Virus record (IMG/VR): IMGVR_UViG_3300046170_000219
Coordinates: 1 to 39,427 of that record
Origin: a virus
Strand: one strand, 5' to 3'
DNA length: 39,427 nucleotides
Shown here: positions 1 to 7,833 of the stretch, in pieces
Layout: each line of letters opens with the position of its first letter
How positions within the stretch are numbered: position 1 is the stretch's first letter
Notes under the pieces: generated by a model
Seen by the model: only the letters and a program-made list of their open reading frames with translations
What the model was told of the DNA's origin: nothing
Database searches by the model: none
Program-made: the position numbers and the translations under genes

Positions 1-2220
1 AGGCACGCCATACTGGCGCATGATAGTAATCAGTTTGTCATCAAATATGACGTAGTTGCTTGTCTTCGGCCCTGCCGAGAATCGGGTCTGAGCGTCTGCG
101 TACTTGACTCCTTTGATACCCGCAGCCATCAAAGCCTCTACGGCCTCAACGCCATTGTACTGGTAATCATCCCCGACTTTTTTGTTGCTCAAGTCTCTTA
201 GTAAATCCATGCCGCGCATCTCTCCGGGCGCGTCTGATTCCATTGGGTCGATGATGCTGGCAAAGGCTTCTCTGATCTTCGCTGGTTGCTGGTTCATTGG
301 CGCGTCGAAGTTAAGGAGATCATCGTCTGTAACATCCAGATCAACTTCATACATAGCGCCAGAGGTGTTACGCATCTTTGAGGTGTCGAGCTTTTGCAGC
401 TCTTCCAGAACGTCTTCGCTTTGCTGCGCTATTTTCCTTATATGAGCTATTTCTGCTTTATCCGATCCCTGTTGTTCAAGCTGTTTATAAAGGTCACGGT
501 AAAAGGTTATCTCGTCCTTCATTTTTTCTGCCATAGGAGCTACAGCAGCCTCCGCACCGTCCACTTGTGTTGCAACGCTACCACTTAGCCTAGCGATAGC
601 GCTTCTTTTGGCTAAAGGTAAATCTGAGATGGGAACGCCATCGTAGTGCATTCCCGATTTACTCAATGCGTCTTCATAGCTCTGTGCAGTTTCTTCTCGT
701 TCCGCAAAGTAAAGCCCCCGACCATACGCTTGATTGCCTTCGCCTGTGCCAATCTGGTCTGTGCTGAACTTGTCGAACTTGAACGGCGAACCGTGGAAAG
801 CTCGCAATCCAGCTTGTGACTCTTGCGGTGCCAGCGCGGCCATTGTCAAGCCAGCGCCAATAGCGGCCTTTGTCCCAAGCGCAGCAACAGGCACGGCGGC
901 GAGGATCTTGCCGGTCTTCAGCGGGTCAACAATAGACAGGATCTTGCCCATCTGCGGGTGGTCTTGGAAGACGGCAGAGTAGCCTGCGTCGTATATCTTC
1001 TTGGTAAGCGCGGTGTAGCGTGAGTAGGGATCTAGCGCGTTACCGACAGCACCTTTGATGTTGTCCGGGTCTGCGAGGATGTCGTACACCTGCTCAACAG
1101 GTAGCTGCACGGTGTTCTCTACTGGGCCAATCCCCTGCTCTCGACGATAGGGGTTGTCGGTGGTGTTTAATCCGGCGAAGGTTCGGTCATAGAATTCTGG
1201 CGTAGCTGCCATATTTCTTTCAGAGACAGTCCGTCCAGACAACCCCTTTCCATACTGGCTTGGGTCGAGGTAGTCGAACTCCCTGTTGCCGTAGTGGACT
1301 GCCTCAACAATCCCATCTGGATTGATTGCGCCCTCAAGTTTACCTCGAAGTCCAGATGCGCCATCTGCATCAATTCGTCGTCTTCGTTCATCAGCGATGG
1401 GTGTCCTGCCAGTCGAAACGATGTTTGGCAACAGCCCGGTCTTTTGATCTGCAAAGACAGTGTCTTCCAGTTTGGCTGTTCTGTTGCTGTCGCCATACGG
1501 GCCGTAGTTTAGCAGAGAATTCTGCCCCCGTGTCTCAGACGCTGCGGCTTGTCTTGCCAAGTCGCTAAACATTCCGCTGTGCGCTTGGAATGCGTTCTCC
1601 TCACCACCGGCTCGGAATCCAAAACCGTGCTTCCCGTGGCCGTAGTAGTCGTGGACTGCTCGGAATGCGTCGTTCAAAAAGATGGGCTGACCATCGATCT
1701 GGTAATCCATCTCTTGCAGCAGCGGGTTACCAGTAGGATCGAAGCTATCATCGCTGCCAAAACCCGCTCGTGTGCTGAAGACACCGAGGCGTTGGTTCTC
1801 GTAGATGTCTTGCAGCGCTTGATAAGGAGAATTCGGGTACGGATCTTTGTCAGAAAACAGGTACGGCTTCACACCGTCTCGCAGCATCTGCTCGAACTGA
1901 GCCTCTGTCTCTCTCCCAAGCGCGTCGTATGCCTGCTTGGTTCGGTAGTCGTTGGGGTTGTGTGGCATACGGTCATAGTAGTCCGCAGTCATCTCGGCAA
2001 AGGGACGGTCTATCCTTTTATACTCGGTAGGGTTACGCAACGGTATGCCGGAGCGTTCCGCGTACTCCTCGGCGCTTCGCATGATGGCAGGGTTTTGACC
2101 GATAATAGTCTCGCCCTGCTCGGGGATGTTTGCCCTGCCCGGAGCGCCGGGTAGCGGGGTGTCGCTTCCAATAATCTTGCCAATAAGGCTTATAAAAGTA
2201 TTTGCTTTTCCTTTGGACAT
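1..2220 (-). CDS. Large polyvalent ejection-type protein with ADP-ribosyltransferase-like domain (3' end off the left edge)
   Basis: An uninterrupted minus-strand frame of 740 codons runs from ATG 2220 to the window edge with no stop. The N-terminal third contains AVHDYYGH (about residues 188-195) followed by a GGEEN/ETRGQNS-rich stretch, a block seen in phage polyvalent proteins. A second conserved-looking block, HYGNREFDYLDPSQYGKG, is near residue 315. A hydrophobic Ala/Gly stretch lies at about 445-470. From about residue 475 the pattern HGSPFKFDKF, then GTGEG.QAYGRGLYFAE, then SNYVIFDDKLI matches the ADP-ribosyltransferase domain of polyvalent proteins (ART-PolyVal), with H476 and Y504 as likely NAD-pocket residues. 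It is the last gene of the virion operon, directly after four probable internal proteins, so co-injection with DNA and modification of a host protein is likely (inference). The target is unknown. ART identity is fairly secure from motifs; activity is untested. Confidence 0.78.
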   Translation of the reverse strand, partial: MSKGKANTFISLIGKIIGSDTPLPGAPGRANIPEQGETIIGQNPAIMRSAEEYAERSGIPLRNPTEYKRIDRPFAEMTADYYDRMPHNPNDYRTKQAYDALGRETEAQFEQMLRDGVKPYLFSDKDPYPNSPYQALQDIYENQRLGVFSTRAGFGSDDSFDPTGNPLLQEMDYQIDGQPIFLNDAFRAVHDYYGHGKHGFGFRAGGEENAFQAHSGMFSDLARQAAASETRGQNSLLNYGPYGDSNRTAKLEDTVFADQKTGLLPNIVSTGRTPIADERRRRIDADGASGLRGKLEGAINPDGIVEAVHYGNREFDYLDPSQYGKGLSGRTVSERNMAATPEFYDRTFAGLNTTDNPYRREQGIGPVENTVQLPVEQVYDILADPDNIKGAVGNALDPYSRYTALTKKIYDAGYSAVFQDHPQMGKILSIVDPLKTGKILAAVPVAALGTKAAIGAGLTMAALAPQESQAGLRAFHGSPFKFDKFSTDQIGTGEGNQAYGRGLYFAEREETAQSYEDALSKSGMHYDGVPISDLPLAKRSAIARLSGSVATQVDGAEAAVAPMAEKMKDEITFYRDLYKQLEQQGSDKAEIAHIRKIAQQSEDVLEELQKLDTSKMRNTSGAMYEVDLDVTDDDLLNFDAPMNQQPAKIREAFASIIDPMESDAPGEMRGMDLLRDLSNKKVGDDYQYNGVEAVEALMAAGIKGVKYADAQTRFSAGPKTSNYVIFDDKLITIMRQYGVP

Positions 2221-2223
2221 AGA

Positions 2224-2682
2224 TCAGTTCTGCCCCTGACCAAATCCAAAACCAAACGGCGATGTTGGCTGCCCCGGCTGCACAGGCAGTTGGTTGTAGC
2301 CTTGTTGCAGCTCTTGAATTTGTTGCAGTTTGTACTGCTCTTCTTCATCCAAACCGCCTTCACCCGTGCCACTTCTGGGGTCTAGCATGCCAAACTGGTT
2401 CTCTACCATCGGTGTAGCCAGTGAGGGCATCGAGCCGTTCAGCCCTTGCGAGGCATCATTAAAACCCGCTGCTGCGTTTGTTTGTCTTAGAAGCTGAGAG
2501 CTGTCCACCATGCCGGTTGGTACGATAGGCGGAGGCGTTCCTGCCTTCTGCATGAAGCTCATCACATCAGTGCCGTACTTGTTGTCCAGATCATTCAGCA
2601 TCTGCGTCGTGTCTGCTGTATTACCAAAACCAAACCGCTGCTTGGTGGCAAAGTTTTTTATGCTGTCTAACAGTCCGGGCAT
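2224..2682 (-). CDS. Small Gln/Pro-rich virion-region protein
   Basis: A 152-residue protein. The N-terminus is short and amphipathic (MPGLLDSIKNFATKQRFGFG), the middle is Gly/Pro rich, and the C-terminal half is Gln-rich with EEEQYKLQQIQELQQG and a GFGFGQGQN end. I recognise no family. It sits 1 nt beyond the stop of the 677-residue ejection-type protein and 3 nt before the polyvalent ART gene, so it is probably translated with them. By position it could be a minor internal virion or ejection protein. Function is not assigned. Confidence 0.7.
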   Translation of the reverse strand: MPGLLDSIKNFATKQRFGFGNTADTTQMLNDLDNKYGTDVMSFMQKAGTPPPIVPTGMVDSSQLLRQTNAAAGFNDASQGLNGSMPSLATPMVENQFGMLDPRSGTGEGGLDEEEQYKLQQIQELQQGYNQLPVQPGQPTSPFGFGFGQGQN

Positions 2683-2683
2683 C

Positions 2684-4717
2684 TTAGTCTCCTGATATTG
2701 CCAGTGCGCCAGCGGTTGCGGTGCCCTTGAATGCGTCTTTCATTGCCTTGGAGAACTGCGGGTATAGGTCACCGGCTGCTCTCTTGAACGCTGCGTCGTT
2801 TAGCAGCTCTCGTACCTCTTTATCGCTCATGCCTCGCTTGACCATGAGCTGCGCTATTTCTGTAGCAGCTTGATCGGACATGCGGCCTTCACCGATCAAA
2901 TACTCTATGACCCTGATAGCCATATCTGGTTTTGTTCCGCGCATAGCTGAAGCTGCGTTCAAGACACCCTCCACACCAAAATCTTGCTGAACCTGTCCTG
3001 CCTCGTTGGTGATACTGCCGCCACTTACAACGCGCTTGGTCTCTGTGAAGGCCCGCTCGGCGTCTAGTTGGCGCTGGAAAGGTTCTGGATCATCAAACAA
3101 CATGCCTAGCTTCTCGCGCATCGTTTCTCTGTTTGACAGCAAAGCGCCAGCGTCTCGATTGTCTGCGGTGTCAGCCAACCTGCGCTCAACCGCTTTCATG
3201 CCGCCACGGCGGAACATATCCAGCTCCGCTGCGCTCATGTCAGCAACGTCATCGGCTAGGTCTTCAGGATCAACACCCTGTTGCAGCAAACCCCGACCTT
3301 TTTCTCCGGCCCGCTGGACAGCCGACCCATCGCGCCAAATTTGTCTCGCAGTCTGCAAGTCCGGCACACCCTCATCGAGCTGCGCCCGTAGGGCTATCAT
3401 CAGATCCTTGATATCGCCTGCCTCGCCGCCTCTGTCCTTTCTAAACAATTCATCCGCTTCGTCTTGTAAGGCTCTTATCGTTTCATCTAAACGTCGAACC
3501 GGTGATAGGCTTATGTTTTCCGGCTTGTTTTCAATCCGTGTCTTAGCGGTCTCATAAGCAGCTCTGGCGGCAGGCTTGTCCAGTAATCGCTTAATCTCTG
3601 GGTTCATCTCGAACGGGGTGCGGTAGGCGGCATCGTAGATGGGATCTGCCACGGCCTTCATTCCTGCTTGAACCTCTTCCATTGACCTTCTGAGGTTCTG
3701 GCCGTCCTCGCCTGCGCTCTCAACCGCCGCGTCTAACAATCGAGACTGCTGACTGTTGGTAGCCTTGGTAGCGCCTTCTTCCAGCACGCCACGCTGTCGA
3801 GTGTCTAGGAACTCGGGCAGTAAAGTCTTGCCAGTGCCTACCTTGGACTTAACGTCTCTGGCAAGCATGCGGAAATTAGCGCCCAGATCCATGAAGGTTG
3901 CTTCCGGGCCTAGCTCCTTCAGAATCTTGATAGCCTCGTTGGCGTCAATGCCTTCAGCCTCTGCCGCTCGGATAACTAGCCGCTCGACTTCTTTTGATGG
4001 CGTATCGTTTACCTTCCTCAGAATGCCCTTAGACACAGCACCGGCGATTCCAACCCCGGCCTCGATAATCTTGCCGCCAATAGATCCAGCTACTGCACCA
4101 ATAACGGCGTCTGTTCCCGCCTGCTCTAATCTGTTTTCGAGACCATCGCCCGTGGCAAAACCGTAAAGCGCACCCTCGCCAGCGCCTACGCCAACCGCAG
4201 CTCCTCCACGTCTAAGCGCGGACTGACCCGCAGTCTTTGCCAGTGCAGCGCCGGTAAGTTTTCCCAGCCCCAACATACCGCCAACTACCTCACCGCCTAG
4301 AGCCAAACCTCCGTTATCGTTAGCAAAGCCTTGACGCGCTTGAGTCTGATAATCGAAGTAATCGTCATAGCTCCCCGGGCCAATAAGAGAAGCCAATCCA
4401 GCTATTCCTTCATCGGCGGTGCCAGCCGATATTCCTTGGAGGAAAGCATCTGCTGTACCAACTACTGGGCCAAACGCCTCTGCTTGTGGCCTCTGAGCCT
4501 CAACGTCTATGGAGGTGTCCCGGCCTCTTTGTCTGTCGTTCAGCACAGCAAAAAGATTTGCCTGCTTATCCTTCGGCTGGCTTAACAGAAAGTTGTGGTC
4601 AAAGTCGGCCCCTGAATTCCACAAGGCTTTTAGGTTTTCTTGTTGTTGAGGCTCTAAGGCTTTGAAAGCCCTACCTGAAAACTCAACAGCACCGTTAGGC
4701 GTCTGGTAGGTAGACAT
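2684..4717 (-). CDS. Internal virion (ejection) protein with glycine-zipper region
   Basis: A 677-residue protein. After an acidic N-terminus (MSTYQTPNGAVEFSGRAF), residues about 105-230 form a long Gly/Ala-rich hydrophobic region (GGEVVGGMLGLGKL, GAAVGVGAGEGALYGFATG, AVIGAVAGSIGGKI). Such glycine-zipper stretches are typical of podovirus ejection proteins that must enter membranes, as in T7 and P22 internal proteins. The remainder is charged, helical and coiled-coil-like. A second Ala/Gly hydrophobic tail closes the protein (GTATAGALAISGD). It lies in a head-to-tail block of large virion proteins with 1-3 nt spacing, as ejection modules do. The role of forming part of the trans-envelope DNA channel is inferred from composition and position, not from a recognised domain. 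Confidence 0.72.
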   Translation of the reverse strand: MSTYQTPNGAVEFSGRAFKALEPQQQENLKALWNSGADFDHNFLLSQPKDKQANLFAVLNDRQRGRDTSIDVEAQRPQAEAFGPVVGTADAFLQGISAGTADEGIAGLASLIGPGSYDDYFDYQTQARQGFANDNGGLALGGEVVGGMLGLGKLTGAALAKTAGQSALRRGGAAVGVGAGEGALYGFATGDGLENRLEQAGTDAVIGAVAGSIGGKIIEAGVGIAGAVSKGILRKVNDTPSKEVERLVIRAAEAEGIDANEAIKILKELGPEATFMDLGANFRMLARDVKSKVGTGKTLLPEFLDTRQRGVLEEGATKATNSQQSRLLDAAVESAGEDGQNLRRSMEEVQAGMKAVADPIYDAAYRTPFEMNPEIKRLLDKPAARAAYETAKTRIENKPENISLSPVRRLDETIRALQDEADELFRKDRGGEAGDIKDLMIALRAQLDEGVPDLQTARQIWRDGSAVQRAGEKGRGLLQQGVDPEDLADDVADMSAAELDMFRRGGMKAVERRLADTADNRDAGALLSNRETMREKLGMLFDDPEPFQRQLDAERAFTETKRVVSGGSITNEAGQVQQDFGVEGVLNAASAMRGTKPDMAIRVIEYLIGEGRMSDQAATEIAQLMVKRGMSDKEVRELLNDAAFKRAAGDLYPQFSKAMKDAFKGTATAGALAISGD

Positions 4718-4720
4718 GCG

Positions 4721-6175
4721 CTAATCGTCCTTTAAATCTATGTTGGGGTCGTTGTTAGCCTCTGGAGAAGCTGCTTGCGTGCTCTGTCCCGGCCCTTTGT
4801 ACCCAGCGCCGTATGGGTTAGCGACCCTGTTTCCTCTGGTTCCGTACCTTGCTATCTGATCGGCGGTGTATGCGTCGAGCGAGGATTCCATTTGGTCAAC
4901 ATACATTTCAATGTCATCGACTGTCGAAAGAATGCTCTCTGCTGGAAGAGCCATATCGAGACTACCTTGCACTCTGTTAAGTTGTTGTAATTCGACCACG
5001 GCTATCTGACCCAAGGTAGCGCCAGATTCCTTCATCGCCCTTAGCTCGTTAAAACCGATAATGCCTGACAAGGTTGATAGTGCTTGCTCTAGCTGCTTAT
5101 AGTCAGAGCCGGGGAGGCCGCTCAACAGAACGCCCATGCCAGCGGCTTTGTCCGCAAGTCTTCTGATGATATCAATCTGATTCATCATAGTTTGCCTTCT
5201 AATATCCTTAGAGGCGGCGCGTGTCACTGCGTAATCAGCTTCGTTCATCCAGCTAGTTGCTGCTTCATCCCACGCGGAAGCGGCCTCTCTTCTCGCCCTA
5301 TCGTCAATTCCGATACCAACATCGCCCACTTCACCGAGTTTTAAAGTTGGCCCGTTAGGATTTTCTTGGAACACTTCGACCACGTTGGTGTCAGGGTTAC
5401 GCATGTACTTCAGCTTTTGCTTCGGAACTAACAAGTTGGGCCTTCTCTCACCTGTTGCGTTGTAGTGATCCAAAAACTCTTGTTGCGACTCATAAGTAGA
5501 GTCGGCTGTGTTGTGTTGGTTAAAAGGGTTAAGTGATGCTTGTGCGTTGATCGCATTAATATCTGCCTGACGCCGCTCATTAGTAGCGTCTTCCATTGCC
5601 ACGCCACGCGCTTCCAAGCTGTCCATGTACATGTTGTTGTTGGCGAACTGGAGGTCTTCGAGTGTCGTTAACCTGCGGCGTGTAGCCGTCCGGGCGTCGT
5701 TGTCTGGGTCGTAGGTGAACGCTTGATTGCCTGTGACCATGTTGAAGGGCAGGCCGATAGTGTTGCGCCCAACGTCAGCTATAAGGTCTGTGACCTTAAA
5801 GAATGGGTTGCTTAACTTTCGATCCAGCTCCGCTTGCTGGTACTGCATGCGTTCAGATAAGGCTGCCTGAACCTGATTACGGTACGCCTGCCTTGGGCTT
5901 ATAAACTCGCCATACTGGGGTGTAACCATCTGCGGCGGCCCCTGCTGACCCTCGGGCATCTGACCCATGCGGGGGTCTAACGATCCCGGTACAAGGTTCA
6001 TCGTGCGCTGCGCGAGCCTAGCCTCCACCGGGTTAGTAGGGACAAACGGCGCGGTGTTTGTTAGGCCAGAGGCTTGGTTACGAGCCTCGACGTTTTCAGG
6101 GCTGAAGTAATCGTCAGAGCGACCATCGTCATCCAAAGCGCCGCGACTTCTTCTCAAAAAATCCATGATTCCCAT
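4721..6175 (-). CDS. Predicted internal virion protein
   Basis: A 484-residue protein. The short N-terminus MGIMDFLRRSRGAL is followed by a low-complexity polar region, then NPFFKVTDLIADVGRNTIGLPFN (a possibly membrane-interacting segment), then a mainly helical, Gln/Asn/Ala-rich body with DDRARREAASAWDEAATSW and RRLADKAAGMGVLLSGLPG. No enzymatic motif is visible. It sits between the repeat-rich protein at 6.2-7.6 kb and the glycine-zipper protein, 3 nt from the latter, so a structural or ejection role is likely. I do not recognise the family. Confidence 0.7.
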   Translation of the reverse strand: MGIMDFLRRSRGALDDDGRSDDYFSPENVEARNQASGLTNTAPFVPTNPVEARLAQRTMNLVPGSLDPRMGQMPEGQQGPPQMVTPQYGEFISPRQAYRNQVQAALSERMQYQQAELDRKLSNPFFKVTDLIADVGRNTIGLPFNMVTGNQAFTYDPDNDARTATRRRLTTLEDLQFANNNMYMDSLEARGVAMEDATNERRQADINAINAQASLNPFNQHNTADSTYESQQEFLDHYNATGERRPNLLVPKQKLKYMRNPDTNVVEVFQENPNGPTLKLGEVGDVGIGIDDRARREAASAWDEAATSWMNEADYAVTRAASKDIRRQTMMNQIDIIRRLADKAAGMGVLLSGLPGSDYKQLEQALSTLSGIIGFNELRAMKESGATLGQIAVVELQQLNRVQGSLDMALPAESILSTVDDIEMYVDQMESSLDAYTADQIARYGTRGNRVANPYGAGYKGPGQSTQAASPEANNDPNIDLKDD

Positions 6176-6189
6176 CTATTGGTTACTCC

Positions 6190-7572
6190 TTAACCGAACC
6201 CAAAGCTCGCGCTTGCGCTCTTGCCCTTGCTGCTACTGGTGGCTGACGAAAGATTGTTAGGTGCTCCAACAATCTGGTTGTAGAAGTTCAGAGCGTTGAA
6301 CGGTGCCATGCCTTGGCGGAACTGCTGGTTGAAGAGCTGCTGCTCAAAGTCCCTGCCGTACTGCCCACTTGCGAGTTGTTGACCCACGCCGGTGTTGTAC
6401 ATACTGGCACCAGTTCGCATGTCGCTGACACCTTGAGCACCAAGCCGTGCGGCCAAGCTGGCACCAAACTGCTGGTTTTGCTGGTTGGTGTTGAATGCGT
6501 TCTGACCGATGCCAGCGCCAAACTGTCTCGCTTGGTTGTACTGACCCGCGTTGAACTGCCCGGCTTGCTGCTGCCGACCTAGGTTTGACTCAAGCTGAGA
6601 TGCGCCGATTCCGTAGCCTTGGCTCAACAGCGAGTTTCGTGCTCCCGCGTTGTACTGGTTAGCCCCTTGCTCAAAACCAGCGTTGGCACGCATTGAGTCC
6701 TGCATGAAGTTGGCGTTGGCTTGGTTCGCGCCCTGTTGGAAGCCTGCGTTGGCCTGATTTGCTTGCTGTTGAAATCCAGCGTTCTGAGACGCTCTGCCTG
6801 CTTCGATACCCAAGGCTTGACCGTAGGCGTTGCCTCTCATGTTAGCCGCAACATCAGCGGAGCGATCATTTGCTCCACGGGTGGCTATGGCGTCCATTAC
6901 AGCGCGTCGGCTTGATCCGCTGTTACCGGATGCAGCAGCGTTAGATGCGCTGGCGGTTAGCTGGTTCTCGTTTAAGTTTCGAGTTATATCCCGCGTGGCT
7001 GCGTTAATCTGGCCCTGCAAAACATCATTGTTGATGTAGTTGCTCAAATTGTCCTGATTGAAGCCCGCGTTGGTGGCGGCGTTCATGCCAGCCGCGTTCA
7101 TTGATGCGCTGCCCATCGCCGCTGGGTTCATTGTCGCCGCGTTCCCAGCCATCTCGTTTGCCATGCCAGAGTTGACGCCAGATCCTTGCGCTGGGCCGAA
7201 ACCTGAAACGCCTCCAGCGTATCGGTTGCCTGCGCCAAAGGCAGCACGCACACCTCCGGCTGGCCCTCCCATCATCGCCGCGTTACTGAAATTCAACGCG
7301 GAGCCAGAGCCGCCAGCCAGAGCAGAGCCAGAACCCATGAGACCCGCGCCAGCACCGGCCTGCATGTTGCCGCCCATGTACTGGTTTTGCAGAGCGCCTG
7401 CAAGGTTGGGATTAATGCCCGCAACTCCCTCGACCGGCATGCCGCCAGAATTAAGGTTCTGTGCTTGTCTACGAAGATCTTGCAGAAACGGCTGCTGTGT
7501 AGGATCAACGTATGTGTTTGAGGCGCTATTCGAGCTGCTCTTTGATTTGCTTCCGCCAAAACTAAATATCAT
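6190..7572 (-). CDS. Gly/Ala/Asn/Gln-rich repeat protein, predicted internal virion protein
   Basis: A 460-residue protein of strongly biased composition. After MIFSFGGSKSKSSS and a DPTQQPFLQDLRRQAQNL segment comes a Gly/Met/Ala-rich half. Then follow imperfect repeats of the type NAGFQQGANQANA between about residues 255 and 310, continuing as GQFNAGQYNQARQFGAG. The C-terminus is Ser/Gly rich and ends SASFGFG, echoing the N-terminal FSFGG. No enzymatic domain is visible. The first large gene after the tail hub and a small tail protein, it probably starts the ejection-protein block. The many upstream ATGs are ignored because the chosen one lies just downstream of the neighbour's stop. Confidence 0.72.
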   Translation of the reverse strand: MIFSFGGSKSKSSSNSASNTYVDPTQQPFLQDLRRQAQNLNSGGMPVEGVAGINPNLAGALQNQYMGGNMQAGAGAGLMGSGSALAGGSGSALNFSNAAMMGGPAGGVRAAFGAGNRYAGGVSGFGPAQGSGVNSGMANEMAGNAATMNPAAMGSASMNAAGMNAATNAGFNQDNLSNYINNDVLQGQINAATRDITRNLNENQLTASASNAAASGNSGSSRRAVMDAIATRGANDRSADVAANMRGNAYGQALGIEAGRASQNAGFQQQANQANAGFQQGANQANANFMQDSMRANAGFEQGANQYNAGARNSLLSQGYGIGASQLESNLGRQQQAGQFNAGQYNQARQFGAGIGQNAFNTNQQNQQFGASLAARLGAQGVSDMRTGASMYNTGVGQQLASGQYGRDFEQQLFNQQFRQGMAPFNALNFYNQIVGAPNNLSSATSSSKGKSASASFGFG

Positions 7573-7581
7573 GATCTTTTC

Positions 7582-7833
7582 CTATGCAATGTGCGTCCAA
7601 GCATTTGTGTCGTAGTAGTAAAGCCCACGGCCAGAGCCGGGGTTCCAAGCCGTCCCGTCCGCGAACACCACCTGCCCCGTCTCTGGCTTCGATGGCTCCA
7701 CGGTGAGCACCGGCAGCGTTGTCGTTTGACCGGCAACAGTGAATCCGTTGGCGATTCTGTTTAGCTCCTGCACCAGCCAGCTTCGCAGGCCCACCGCCGT
7801 GTCGGCGGCTGTGCTTGAAGGTATATAACTCAT
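7582..7833 (-). CDS. Small virion-associated protein
   Basis: An 83-residue protein: MSYIPSSTAADTAVGLRSW, then LNRIANGF, then a beta-rich C-terminus with WNPGSGRGLYYYDTNAW. Its ATG overlaps the stop of the tail-hub gene by 4 nt, which suggests coupling. Comparable small proteins with a conserved Trp/Tyr-rich tail sit next to podovirus tail-hub genes. The precise function is unknown. An overlapping ORF in another frame (7562-7843) is Arg/His-rich and looks like a shadow. Confidence 0.65.
   Translation of the reverse strand: MSYIPSSTAADTAVGLRSWLVQELNRIANGFTVAGQTTTLPVLTVEPSKPETGQVVFADGTAWNPGSGRGLYYYDTNAWTHIA

Noticed and set aside
1549-2154. Plus-strand 201-codon ORF at the left end
   Set aside because: Antisense to the polyvalent ART gene, with Val/Leu/Arg bias typical of a shadow frame.
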